From assembly GCA_943789205.1 (NCBI GenBank), contig CALSTG010000001.1, forward strand, positions 2,098,435 through 2,162,434: a DNA stretch of 64,000 bases, read 5' to 3'. Source of the stretch: an uncultured Flavobacteriales bacterium. GTDB taxonomy: Bacteria; Bacteroidota; Bacteroidia; Flavobacteriales_D; Crocinitomicaceae. A program made the translations under genes and the position numbers. Shown here one piece after another: positions 20,678-28,291 of the stretch; the stretch's first letter is position 1; each line of letters begins with the position of its first letter. Below the pieces are notes generated by a model. It searched no databases. It was not told the origin of the DNA and worked only from the letters and a program-made list of their open reading frames with translations.

Positions 20678-21985
20678 TCATTTTATTTCTTTCATGGTGT
20701 CATGAATTTTAATAGAAAAGTCACGTACTCTTTTTATTCTAGAAAAGTTATTGATCTCGGAATCTTTTAGGTCATTTTTAATCTCTCTATTCTCATGATG
20801 TGCAATGTAAAATTTTGATATTTCATTTACTATTTCACTTTCTGTAAAGGTCATATATTGAACATTTCGGTCAGGGTAAAAATGAGTGGTTTTGTCAGGG
20901 TTCGAAAGAATTGTTAAAATGGGTTTTCTAGTAGCAGCATATTCATACAATTTGGCACCTAGGAGGTTATCTTTTTGGCCTGTAAAATCAAATTTCAAAA
21001 GAAGATGACATTTTAATTGTAATGTTACACTTTCTTGATGTGGTATTCTTTCATAGATTATTATTTCATCTTCATACTCTTTACTTAAATCAATAATTCT
21101 TTGTACTTGACTGTTGTGATAAAGTTTTATTCCAACAAAAATGACTTGGATATCGAAGCCAAGTGTATGTTTTATTTTTTTAAATGCATTAATAAAAGCA
21201 GAAACATTATGTTCTAAATAAATTGATCCAGTGTAACAAATGGAGAATTTTTTAAATTCAATAACATCATTAATATTGTTTAAAAGATCTAAATCAATTC
21301 CATTCTCGTGCAAATAAAACTTGGTTTTTTTAAAAGCTGAAACATTGTCTTTAATAATCTTCGGAGATGCAGCGGATGCGAATAAAGCATGTGTTAAGTA
21401 TTTATTTTCTCTTTTTCTTTCAATGATATTAAATAATTTATGTAATCCGTTTTTTTTTATGTGATTTGAAGACCATCCATCTCTATAATCAAGGATATAA
21501 GGAATATTAAATCTCATGTTTAAGTCATGAGCATATTTAAAAAAAACAAATGGTTCTCCAGTCGTTAAAATTAAATCAACTTTGTTGCCTTTTAGATAGG
21601 TCACAGCCCTTTTGTATATGAAATAACTTTCATCAAAAATTGGAAAGTTCCACTTTAAGAGAAGTTGCAATAGAGAAAATGTTTTTCGGATTAGTTTCTT
21701 GAATTTATTATTTCCGAATAACTTATGCTTTATACTACCCTTGTAATTTAGTTTTATTATTCTTCCAAAATCATCTTTTTTATCAATCTCGGGATGTTCA
21801 TCTTTTTTCAAAAAATCTTTTGGTTGCTTTATTTGAGCACTCCAATTTCGAGTTATTAAAGTTGTCTCAATATTATTTCGAGCAAAATATTTTCTCCATG
21901 CGTGTGGTCTTTGAGCACCAATTGAATTAAGTGGCGGGTAATCAAAACAAAGTATTAATAGTTTTATTTTTTTTTTTGAGCTCAC
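20678..21985 (-). CDS. Glycosyltransferase, GT-B fold (family 4-like)
   Basis: A 435-residue cytoplasmic or membrane-associated sugar transferase. The N-terminal Rossmann half opens LLILCFDYPPLNSIGAQRP, the usual GT4 start where the sugar acceptor is bound. The C-terminal half has FSICYTGSIYLEHNVSAFI and a nucleotide-sugar-binding region (GAKLYEYAATRKPIL) in which the canonical EAMA-type Glu motif appears as KLYEYAATRKP. Donor and acceptor are unknown. It is the last gene of the amidotransferase operon and overlaps the LpxD-like gene by 4 nt, so it probably adds the modified sugar made by its neighbours. Confidence 0.8.
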   Translation of the reverse strand: MSSKKKIKLLILCFDYPPLNSIGAQRPHAWRKYFARNNIETTLITRNWSAQIKQPKDFLKKDEHPEIDKKDDFGRIIKLNYKGSIKHKLFGNNKFKKLIRKTFSLLQLLLKWNFPIFDESYFIYKRAVTYLKGNKVDLILTTGEPFVFFKYAHDLNMRFNIPYILDYRDGWSSNHIKKNGLHKLFNIIERKRENKYLTHALFASAASPKIIKDNVSAFKKTKFYLHENGIDLDLLNNINDVIEFKKFSICYTGSIYLEHNVSAFINAFKKIKHTLGFDIQVIFVGIKLYHNSQVQRIIDLSKEYEDEIIIYERIPHQESVTLQLKCHLLLKFDFTGQKDNLLGAKLYEYAATRKPILTILSNPDKTTHFYPDRNVQYMTFTESEIVNEISKFYIAHHENREIKNDLKDSEINNFSRIKRVRDFSIKIHDTMKEIK

Positions 21986-22845
21986 TTTATTTTTTTTGCT
22001 GGGTTACCAATCCATGTTTCGTTTTCAGGAATATTTTTGACCACAACCGCACCTAATCCAATTGTTGCATTTTTTGAAACTTTGATTTTATTTCGAATCA
22101 GGGCACCTATGCCTAGAAAAACATTATCCTCGATGATCGATGAACCCGCAATGATAACATTACTTGTTAAAAGACAGTTTTTTCCAATTATACAATTGTG
22201 CCCGATATTGCAATAGGAGCCAATTTTAGTTCCCATGTTAATTACAGTGGTGCCTAAAGCAGATCTTCTTATTGTTGAATAAGGTCCTATTTCGACATTA
22301 TCTCCAATTTTCACACCACCAATTTGTGGGAATTTCACATAAGAGTCTGTCATAGAATCAAATTCTTGCCCTAGCCCTTCAGTACCAATTGAAGAAAAAG
22401 CGTTTATGATACAATTATTTCCAATAATAGAATTTGGGTAAATACTAACGTTATCATAAATAATGCACCCGTCTCCTATTTTAACATTTTCTCCAATAAA
22501 GACGTTCGAACCAATTTTTAATTTTTCGTTATCTCTGTGAATATTATGTAAATTTGTAAAGTAATCAGGTGTCAAATCTGAGAAAAATTTATGTACCACT
22601 TTGGCGAATGCTAACCGGGGATTTTCAACAACAAGGTATTCTACATTTTTTTTAGGTTTGATCTTTTGATAGGCTTCTCTGCAACAAATAACTGCGCCTG
22701 ACTTTATTTTATTCAAATTAGATATGTCTCTAGCCCAGGATAAACAAATACTTTTATTCGTAGAACTATTTAAAAGGCTATCAATTATAGAATTGTTATT
22801 ATTCTTTAAACCTAAAAAAGAAGCAATTTTTTTAATTGATGACAT
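21982..22845 (-). CDS. LpxD-like N-acyltransferase (left-handed beta-helix)
   Basis: A 287-residue protein. Residues 1-100 resemble the uridine-binding N-terminal domain of LpxD (VEYLVVENPRLAFAKVVHKFF). From about 110 there are ten or so hexapeptide turns of the [LIV]-G-x4 type (IGSNVFIGENVKIGDGCIIY ...), and the end IGLGAVVVKNIPENETWIGNPAKKI is the classic cap. Canonical LpxD transfers 3-hydroxyacyl chains to a glucosamine amine in lipid A. Because it sits inside a glycan operon and not in an lpx/fabZ cluster, I think it acylates an amino sugar of the surface glycan. The N-terminal half should recognise a UDP-sugar. Confidence 0.75.
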   Translation of the reverse strand: MSSIKKIASFLGLKNNNNSIIDSLLNSSTNKSICLSWARDISNLNKIKSGAVICCREAYQKIKPKKNVEYLVVENPRLAFAKVVHKFFSDLTPDYFTNLHNIHRDNEKLKIGSNVFIGENVKIGDGCIIYDNVSIYPNSIIGNNCIINAFSSIGTEGLGQEFDSMTDSYVKFPQIGGVKIGDNVEIGPYSTIRRSALGTTVINMGTKIGSYCNIGHNCIIGKNCLLTSNVIIAGSSIIEDNVFLGIGALIRNKIKVSKNATIGLGAVVVKNIPENETWIGNPAKKIK

Positions 22846-22854
22846 TATTCAGTC

Positions 22855-23388
22855 TTACTTTTCAACTTGTTTTCCAGGAATCCCGATATATGTAGAATTT
22901 GCTTCACAGTTTTTATTAATAAATGCAAGAGAACCTATAACCACGTTATCACCTATTGATATTCCATGTTGTAAAACTGCATTAGTTCCTATGAAGCAAT
23001 TTTTTCCAATTTTTGCCCCTCCAATTTGGTTTTTGGTTGTGTTGAGGTTATTTGTCATAACCCTTGGACATACGTATGTTCCGTCTCCTATTTCAACTCC
23101 TCTCGCAATTATCGAATCATATCTTAAAGTAACATTATTTCCTATTTTACAATTGCCCGAGGAAGACACTCTAGAATCAATCACACAATGGTTACCGATT
23201 ATTGTATTACTTCTCAATTCAACAAAATTTTTGATGTGAGTATCATTACCAACAACAACATTTTCCTTAATTATACAGTGATTTTCAATAATTACATTAT
23301 CTCCAATTTGGACATCATCTTCGATTATTGTAAACTCACCAATTTTAACGTTTTTACCTATTGTGGCTCTTTCTGATATTATATTCAT
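22855..23388 (-). CDS. Hexapeptide-repeat acyltransferase (WlbB/WbpD-like)
   Basis: A 177-residue left-handed beta-helix protein made almost entirely of hexapeptide turns (ATIGKNVKIGEFTIIEDDVQIG ... IGTNAVLQHGISIGDNVVIG). It is close in length and layout to WlbB/WbpD, which acetylate the 3-amino group of UDP-2-acetamido-3-amino-uronic acids. The ending FINKNCEANSTYIGIPGKQV is the usual C-terminal cap. Ten nucleotides separate it from the LpxD-like gene. The acceptor sugar is inferred only from the operon; an O-acetyltransferase is the main alternative. Confidence 0.7.
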   Translation of the reverse strand: MNIISERATIGKNVKIGEFTIIEDDVQIGDNVIIENHCIIKENVVVGNDTHIKNFVELRSNTIIGNHCVIDSRVSSSGNCKIGNNVTLRYDSIIARGVEIGDGTYVCPRVMTNNLNTTKNQIGGAKIGKNCFIGTNAVLQHGISIGDNVVIGSLAFINKNCEANSTYIGIPGKQVEK

Positions 23389-23403
23389 ATTGTATTTAAT
23401 TTA

Positions 23404-24039
23404 TTAAAGTATCCATCTTATCACTTCAAAGCATTCCGCATATTTTGCGTTGATTTGAACCCCTCTTGTTCTTGCTAATGATTTAACAAACTCCTCATTT
23501 GCATAAGCCCTGTGGGCTTGTGATTGATATTGTTTGATTGCATCAATTTTTTGTGCAATATGCTTTTCTCCGAGCTTCATGAATGATGCCGTGTTGAAAC
23601 TCAAATTATTCCATGGTAATTCATATGATAACAAACTACTGAATTTAAATGCTCTAAATCCCTCTTGAGCTATTGTATAGTGATCTTGGTGAAGGTCAGT
23701 TAGAGCCGGTATAAAAACAATATCAGGTTGAATATCTTTTTTGAGATTTAGTATGTCATCAAGAATTTCTTGTCTATGGAAATTAAATGTTCTTACATTG
23801 TAGTCGAAAAGAATCAAATTTTCTTTCTTTATTCCAAGAATTTCACTGGCAGCCTTGATTTCGGTAATTAAAATATCCTCTGGAAATTCTTTCCGTACAG
23901 ATTGTTTGCATGCTGAAAACGCTGCACAAAAGACCGTGTTACCTTCTTCTATAAGTTTAGCGACAGTAGCTCCACAACCAAACTCAAGATCATCTGTATG
24001 AGGAGCAAGTACTAAAATTTTCTTTTTCGTAATATTCAT
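23404..24039 (-). CDS. PIG-L family N-deacetylase
   Basis: A 211-residue zinc deacetylase of the PIG-L/LmbE family. The first zinc motif is APHTDDLEFGCG (a variant of AHPDDxE) and the second is DLHQDHYTIAQEG (HxxH-type). Members remove N-acetyl groups from amino sugars such as GlcNAc-PI, mycothiol precursors or teicoplanin. No signal peptide is present, so it works in the cytoplasm on a nucleotide- or lipid-linked sugar. Its start overlaps the wbpG-like stop by 4 nt and two acyltransferase genes follow, which suggests deacetylation followed by a different acylation. Confidence 0.82.
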   Translation of the reverse strand: MNITKKKILVLAPHTDDLEFGCGATVAKLIEEGNTVFCAAFSACKQSVRKEFPEDILITEIKAASEILGIKKENLILFDYNVRTFNFHRQEILDDILNLKKDIQPDIVFIPALTDLHQDHYTIAQEGFRAFKFSSLLSYELPWNNLSFNTASFMKLGEKHIAQKIDAIKQYQSQAHRAYANEEFVKSLARTRGVQINAKYAECFEVIRWIL

Positions 24040-25151
24040 TTTATCTTTTTTAATATCCTTTTAAAACCTCTGTAAAAGGGACGTATAATGTCATAATAAT
24101 TTTCAATGCTACCGTAATATGAATGTTCAATCCTTGGTGATTTAATGTAAGTATCAAATTCTTCTTCAGTAAAACCCATTTTTTTTAATACAAAGTTATA
24201 GTCACTAGTTTCTAAATTTTTGTCTGGATATGTTTCTTCTTTCATTAATTCTATTGCATCATTTCTTGATAATTGTCCAGCACATATTAGTGTCGAATAA
24301 TGTGACTTTCTTTTATCAACATTGAATTTTTTTGGCAAAATATAAGCTTGATAAAATCGAGTGAAAATTGATTCGTAATGTTTACCGCCATAATCTCTCC
24401 ATTCAAACTCATCAATTATCATTTCTTTAGCTTTTGGCTTATTATAAGGGTAAAGGTCTAAAATTGAAACTGTTTTAATCGGTTCTTTTTTTAAAGAAAT
24501 TGAAAAACTTTTTCTAATTGGAAAAGTTTTTATTTTCTCCGATCCAAAAGTTTTATGAATTTTACGGATATTTAAGCTATCTGATTTATTATGAATCCAA
24601 TGATTTGGGAGTCTTCCTTCGGTAGTAATACTGCTTCCATTTAAGATATATTTAATTTTATTTTTCTTTGCTACTCTTTTTAAAATTGTACCTATTGCAT
24701 GATCCGTCAAAAGTTCAATGTCAATAACATTTGCCTTGAAAAATGACCTTTGTAAGTCTCTAAATTCAGCCCACTTGATAACATGAGTATATAGGTCGTA
24801 TTGGGTACGTTTGAGAATATTTTTTATGTTTACCACAGATAATTCGGAATTCCATCCATTGTCGAGATGAACTGCTAAAACCCTTAATTTATATTTCATA
24901 CACAGAGAAGCAACAAATGTACTATCTACGCCACCGCTTAACCCAATCAGGGCGTCATATTTTTTTCCTTTTCCCTCTTTTTTTATCAGATTGATTAAAT
25001 TTTTAAAGTCCTTTAATTCTTCATCATCTCCTTTATAATATTTTAATATATTTTCATCATAGGTAATGCAATGATTACAAATACCACTAGTATTTAAAAT
25101 TAAATTTGGATCATCATTAATATCTATAATACAGCGCTTGCAAGCTTTCAT
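24036..25151 (-). CDS. wbpG: N-acetyl sugar amidotransferase (WbpG/PseA family)
   Basis: A 371-residue ATP pyrophosphatase. The N terminus has two Cys pairs expected to bind metal (CKRCIIDINDD and GICNHC), as in WbpG and PseA. The PP-loop LSGGVDSTFVASL (about 70-82) binds ATP. In Pseudomonas and Campylobacter this protein turns an N-acetyl group of a sugar into an acetamidino group using ammonia from a HisH-HisF pair. The two partner genes lie directly upstream in the same operon (gap of 4 nt to hisF2), which supports the same reaction here. The sugar substrate cannot be named, because no uronic-acid or pseudaminic-acid genes are in the window. Confidence 0.85.
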   Translation of the reverse strand: MKACKRCIIDINDDPNLILNTSGICNHCITYDENILKYYKGDDEELKDFKNLINLIKKEGKGKKYDALIGLSGGVDSTFVASLCMKYKLRVLAVHLDNGWNSELSVVNIKNILKRTQYDLYTHVIKWAEFRDLQRSFFKANVIDIELLTDHAIGTILKRVAKKNKIKYILNGSSITTEGRLPNHWIHNKSDSLNIRKIHKTFGSEKIKTFPIRKSFSISLKKEPIKTVSILDLYPYNKPKAKEMIIDEFEWRDYGGKHYESIFTRFYQAYILPKKFNVDKRKSHYSTLICAGQLSRNDAIELMKEETYPDKNLETSDYNFVLKKMGFTEEEFDTYIKSPRIEHSYYGSIENYYDIIRPFYRGFKRILKKIK

Positions 25152-25155
25152 TAAA

Positions 25156-25905
25156 TTATCTTTTTATTCCGATTGAATCAAATTCTTCAGTTGATGGGTA
25201 GTTTATTAAAATCCCTCGTGAATCTGTATAATACACAAATAGACTACCACAAGCGGCACCGGACGCTCCTTTATTCAATGCAGACATTACATCATTAAGA
25301 TCTTTACATCCTCCTGCTATCACAATTGGATTTTTCACAATCTTCGTTGTTTCCTCTAGAAATTCAAGATCGTAACCATTGTATGTTCCATCTCCATCAA
25401 TTGATTGTAATAGAAATTCTCCAACTCCAAGATCTGCATATTTTTTTAGCATTTCTAATGCTTCAATTTTACTTTGGTTTGTTCCGTTTTCTGAAGTAAA
25501 ATATCTATTACCTGAAATAACTCTGTAATCGATACAAGCAGAAATTGTTGAACTTCCAAATTTAGCAATTGCCCTTTCTACAAAGGGAACATCCATTAAT
25601 GAACTATTTAATATCACCTTTTCAATACCTAGTCTTAGAATTTTTTCAATTTGCTCTAAATTATGAATACTTCCACCATATGAAATAGGAGAAAAGCTTT
25701 CGTCTACAAATTCGCTAATCATTTTATAGTTTATCCCATTATTTCTTGCACTTTTATCAAGAATACACAATTCATCAACTTGCAGTTCGTTGTATATTTT
25801 TACTGAATTTAGCAAATCACCAATATACACTGGGTTTTTGAACTGTGTTGTTTTTATTAGTTCTTGATTTTCAATGAGTAGGATTGGTATAATTCTTTTT
25901 AACAT
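25156..25905 (-). CDS. hisF2: HisF-like (beta/alpha)8 ammonia-channel subunit for sugar amidation
   Basis: A 249-residue HisF homologue. In true HisF the first strand reads IIPCLDVxDG with catalytic Asp11. Here the strand is RIIPILLIENQELIKTTQF, so that Asp is replaced by Leu. The other catalytic Asp (ACIDYR) is kept, and the barrel ends normally. Loss of Asp11 is the mark of the HisF2 proteins that sit in O-antigen loci and pass ammonia to WbpG instead of making imidazole-glycerol phosphate. It overlaps hisH2 by a single base (TAATG type), as expected for a stoichiometric pair. Confidence 0.85.
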   Translation of the reverse strand: MLKRIIPILLIENQELIKTTQFKNPVYIGDLLNSVKIYNELQVDELCILDKSARNNGINYKMISEFVDESFSPISYGGSIHNLEQIEKILRLGIEKVILNSSLMDVPFVERAIAKFGSSTISACIDYRVISGNRYFTSENGTNQSKIEALEMLKKYADLGVGEFLLQSIDGDGTYNGYDLEFLEETTKIVKNPIVIAGGCKDLNDVMSALNKGASGAACGSLFVYYTDSRGILINYPSTEEFDSIGIKR

Positions 25906-26507
25906 TACAATAAACTGAATTCTTTGAATAATTGCATTCCATATATATGGCTTTTTTCAGGATGAAACTGAACACCAAATACATTTTCTTTTTGAAAACC
26001 AGCACAATACGAAATCCCATTAGCTTCAGAATTTATTATTTGGTATTCATTTCGTTCAAAATAATATTTGTGAACAAAATAAAATCGCGAAGAATCATTT
26101 TTAAGAATTTTATTTTCCTTGGCTATAGTTACGTAATTCCATCCCATTAATGGTATTGTTCCCTTATAGGTCTTAATTGTTTCAAAACTTTTTACATTTA
26201 AATCTACCCATGCGAGGCCGTTTAATTCACCTTCATCACTGGTTTTACCCATGAGTTGCATACCTAGACATATGCCAAGTATGGGGATTTTGTTGATAAT
26301 GACTGCTTCGTTGAGAGCTTTAATCAAATTTAACTTTCTCAAGTTCGATACTCCATTATCGAAAGAGCCAACACCGGGTAGTATTAGTTTTTTTGCATTA
26401 ATGATGTCCTCATGTTTTGAGCTTATTTTAGACTCAACCCCAATTTTATTGAGCATATTTTTAATTGAACCAAGATTACCTAATTTATAATCAACTATTA
26501 CAATCAT
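25905..26507 (-). CDS. hisH2: HisH-like glutamine amidotransferase for sugar amidation
   Basis: A 200-residue class I glutaminase. The nucleophile Cys is in GICLGMQLMG and the His-Glu pair in VQFHPEKSHIYG, so the triad is complete. It releases ammonia from glutamine and hands it through the HisF-like barrel. No other his genes surround it, and the pair lies between a glycosyltransferase and wbpG, so a role in glycan amidation and not histidine synthesis is well supported. The start overlaps the glycosyltransferase stop by 4 nt. Confidence 0.87.
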   Translation of the reverse strand: MIVIVDYKLGNLGSIKNMLNKIGVESKISSKHEDIINAKKLILPGVGSFDNGVSNLRKLNLIKALNEAVIINKIPILGICLGMQLMGKTSDEGELNGLAWVDLNVKSFETIKTYKGTIPLMGWNYVTIAKENKILKNDSSRFYFVHKYYFERNEYQIINSEANGISYCAGFQKENVFGVQFHPEKSHIYGMQLFKEFSLL

Positions 26508-27694
26508 TTTTCAATTAATTGTTTAAATGATTTATCGAAATCCATTTTAACGATGTTCCAGTTTAAACTTGTTTCAAAAGCTCGCCTACCATTCATTCCT
26601 AATTCATCGAGATTCGAACGATTTTTTGCTAGATTATTTATTTCCTTTGCAATACTATATTGATCAATTAATTCAATTGTTTTGCCCGAATTATATTTAG
26701 AAATAATTTTTGTATTTTCGGGTGAATTAGATCCCAAAACACATATTCCTGCAGCCATATATTCTGTTACTTTATTGGCTAAAGCATATTTTTTCGAGAG
26801 ATTTATATGCTTTATAAGCATTATTCCAATGGAAGCTCCGGAAATATATCGAAGAAGTTTTTCGTAGGGCAGTAGATCTTTGAAATAAATTTTGTTATTA
26901 TTTGAATTGAGATTTTTTAATTCAGTTTCAAGTGGCCCATTACCGATTATTACAAGTATAATATTCTCATCAAAATATTGGGAGGCTTTGACTATTTCTC
27001 TTAAATATCTGCCTTCATTTAAAGCGCCATGATATAGCACAATTATTTTTTTTTTATCTATATCTAAATCCTCATAAATAATAGTGTTTTTATGAAGATC
27101 AATGTACTCTGGGTAATTCGGAGTAATGATAATATTTGAAACATTATATTTTTCTTTTATATAGAATTTATAATTTTCGTTTGTAGTTAGAACTAGGTCT
27201 ACAGTTCTTATAAACTTCCTCTCCCAAAGTTTTGAAAAAAACCGCATTTGGATTAACAAAGTTTTGAAGATGATTTTTTTAAAAAAGGATACTTCAGATG
27301 GGAAATGTTGATTTAACGTTTCAACGTATAAATCATGAACATCATAGATTATTTTTGTTGCTATTGTTCTTAATTTGTAGGCAGCATATGAAGTGGGTAG
27401 GTCATGGGCGTATATTACATCGTAAGATTTTCCAATTTCTTGAACCTTGGGAATTAAGAACATACTCTCAAGATAAACTAGAGAATGATTAATTATTTTT
27501 CCTTTAATCGATAACTTTGGACGTTTTATTGGATACAAATTAATTTTATCATTTACTAATAAGTTTAATTCATCGATTTCGTCTCCAATAAAGAAATAAT
27601 CAATAGTGACATTTTCATTGGCCATAGAACTGATAGTTCTTCTTGCTCGGCTGTCATTGATCCCGGCCAATGATAACACACATATATAATTCAT
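26504..27694 (-). CDS. Glycosyltransferase family 4-like protein
   Basis: The ORF extends to 27739, but the better start is the ATG at 27694 (MNYICVLSLAGINDSRARR), which overlaps the stop of the acyltransferase by 4 nt (ATGA) and gives a 396-residue enzyme. It has two Rossmann halves: YDVIYAHDLPTSYAAYKLR in the first, then IIVLYHGALNEGRYLREIV and VTEYMAAGICVLGSNSPE in the second, the last being the donor-binding EMAAG motif. Donor and acceptor are unknown. It heads the eight-gene tightly coupled run down to 20678. Confidence 0.83.
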   Translation of the reverse strand: MNYICVLSLAGINDSRARRTISSMANENVTIDYFFIGDEIDELNLLVNDKINLYPIKRPKLSIKGKIINHSLVYLESMFLIPKVQEIGKSYDVIYAHDLPTSYAAYKLRTIATKIIYDVHDLYVETLNQHFPSEVSFFKKIIFKTLLIQMRFFSKLWERKFIRTVDLVLTTNENYKFYIKEKYNVSNIIITPNYPEYIDLHKNTIIYEDLDIDKKKIIVLYHGALNEGRYLREIVKASQYFDENIILVIIGNGPLETELKNLNSNNNKIYFKDLLPYEKLLRYISGASIGIMLIKHINLSKKYALANKVTEYMAAGICVLGSNSPENTKIISKYNSGKTIELIDQYSIAKEINNLAKNRSNLDELGMNGRRAFETSLNWNIVKMDFDKSFKQLIEK

Positions 27695-28275
27695 TCTTTC
27701 AAATTCATTTTTAATTCTTCCAATTCCTTCAACCACCATTTTGATCTCAGTCTATCTTGTATTTCGTCATCATCAAATCGATATCTAATCAGTTTCGCAG
27801 GCGTACCAGCAAATATTGCATAGGGCGGTATATCTTGGTTGACAAAGCTATGTGCTCCAATGACACAACCATGCCCCAATTTTAGACCCGACATAATCAC
27901 AACATTAGCTGATATTAAAACATCGGCCCCAATAATTATCGGGGAGGATTTTTCCATTTTGTTCAATTTTGGATTTACAGACAAACCATCAAGTTGATGG
28001 TTATCTAGACCAATTTTAACGTCGTGAGAAATACATGAATAGTTATCGATCAGTGAGCAGTTTAAAATTTTTGTTCCATCTCCAATATAAACGTGTTTTC
28101 CAATTGATTTAATTTCATCCGAAATAAAACAGTTTTTTTTAATAACAGTACCCTTATCTATGTTTGTGTTTTTTGGTACAAATGATTCCAATGTACATTC
28201 GGGGAATCGAGTTTTATTCTTCCAGTGAATAGAAAAATAGGTACGTAAATCCAATAGTAATTTTTTTATTATCAC
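27691..28275 (-). CDS. Sugar O-acyltransferase (hexapeptide, WbbJ/NeuD-like)
   Basis: A 194-residue left-handed beta-helix acyltransferase. After a basic N-terminal ~45 residues there are hexapeptide turns (NIDKGTVIKKNCFI, VYIGDGTKI, IIIGADVLISANVVI) and the cap SFVNQDIPPYAIFAGTPAKLI with the GxPAK motif typical of serine/sugar acetyltransferases. DNHQLDG holds the likely catalytic His. It probably O-acetylates the surface glycan. A degraded copy of its first 45 codons lies on the far side of asnB (30110-30253), so this gene or its predecessor has been duplicated. It follows asnB by 16 nt. Confidence 0.8.
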   Translation of the reverse strand: MIIKKLLLDLRTYFSIHWKNKTRFPECTLESFVPKNTNIDKGTVIKKNCFISDEIKSIGKHVYIGDGTKILNCSLIDNYSCISHDVKIGLDNHQLDGLSVNPKLNKMEKSSPIIIGADVLISANVVIMSGLKLGHGCVIGAHSFVNQDIPPYAIFAGTPAKLIRYRFDDDEIQDRLRSKWWLKELEELKMNLKE

Positions 28276-28291
28276 TGATTAAAAAAAGTTT

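Noticed and set aside
25156-26507. Histidine biosynthesis hisH-hisF
   Set aside because: The catalytic Asp11 of HisF is missing, no other his gene is near, and both lie in a wbpG operon.
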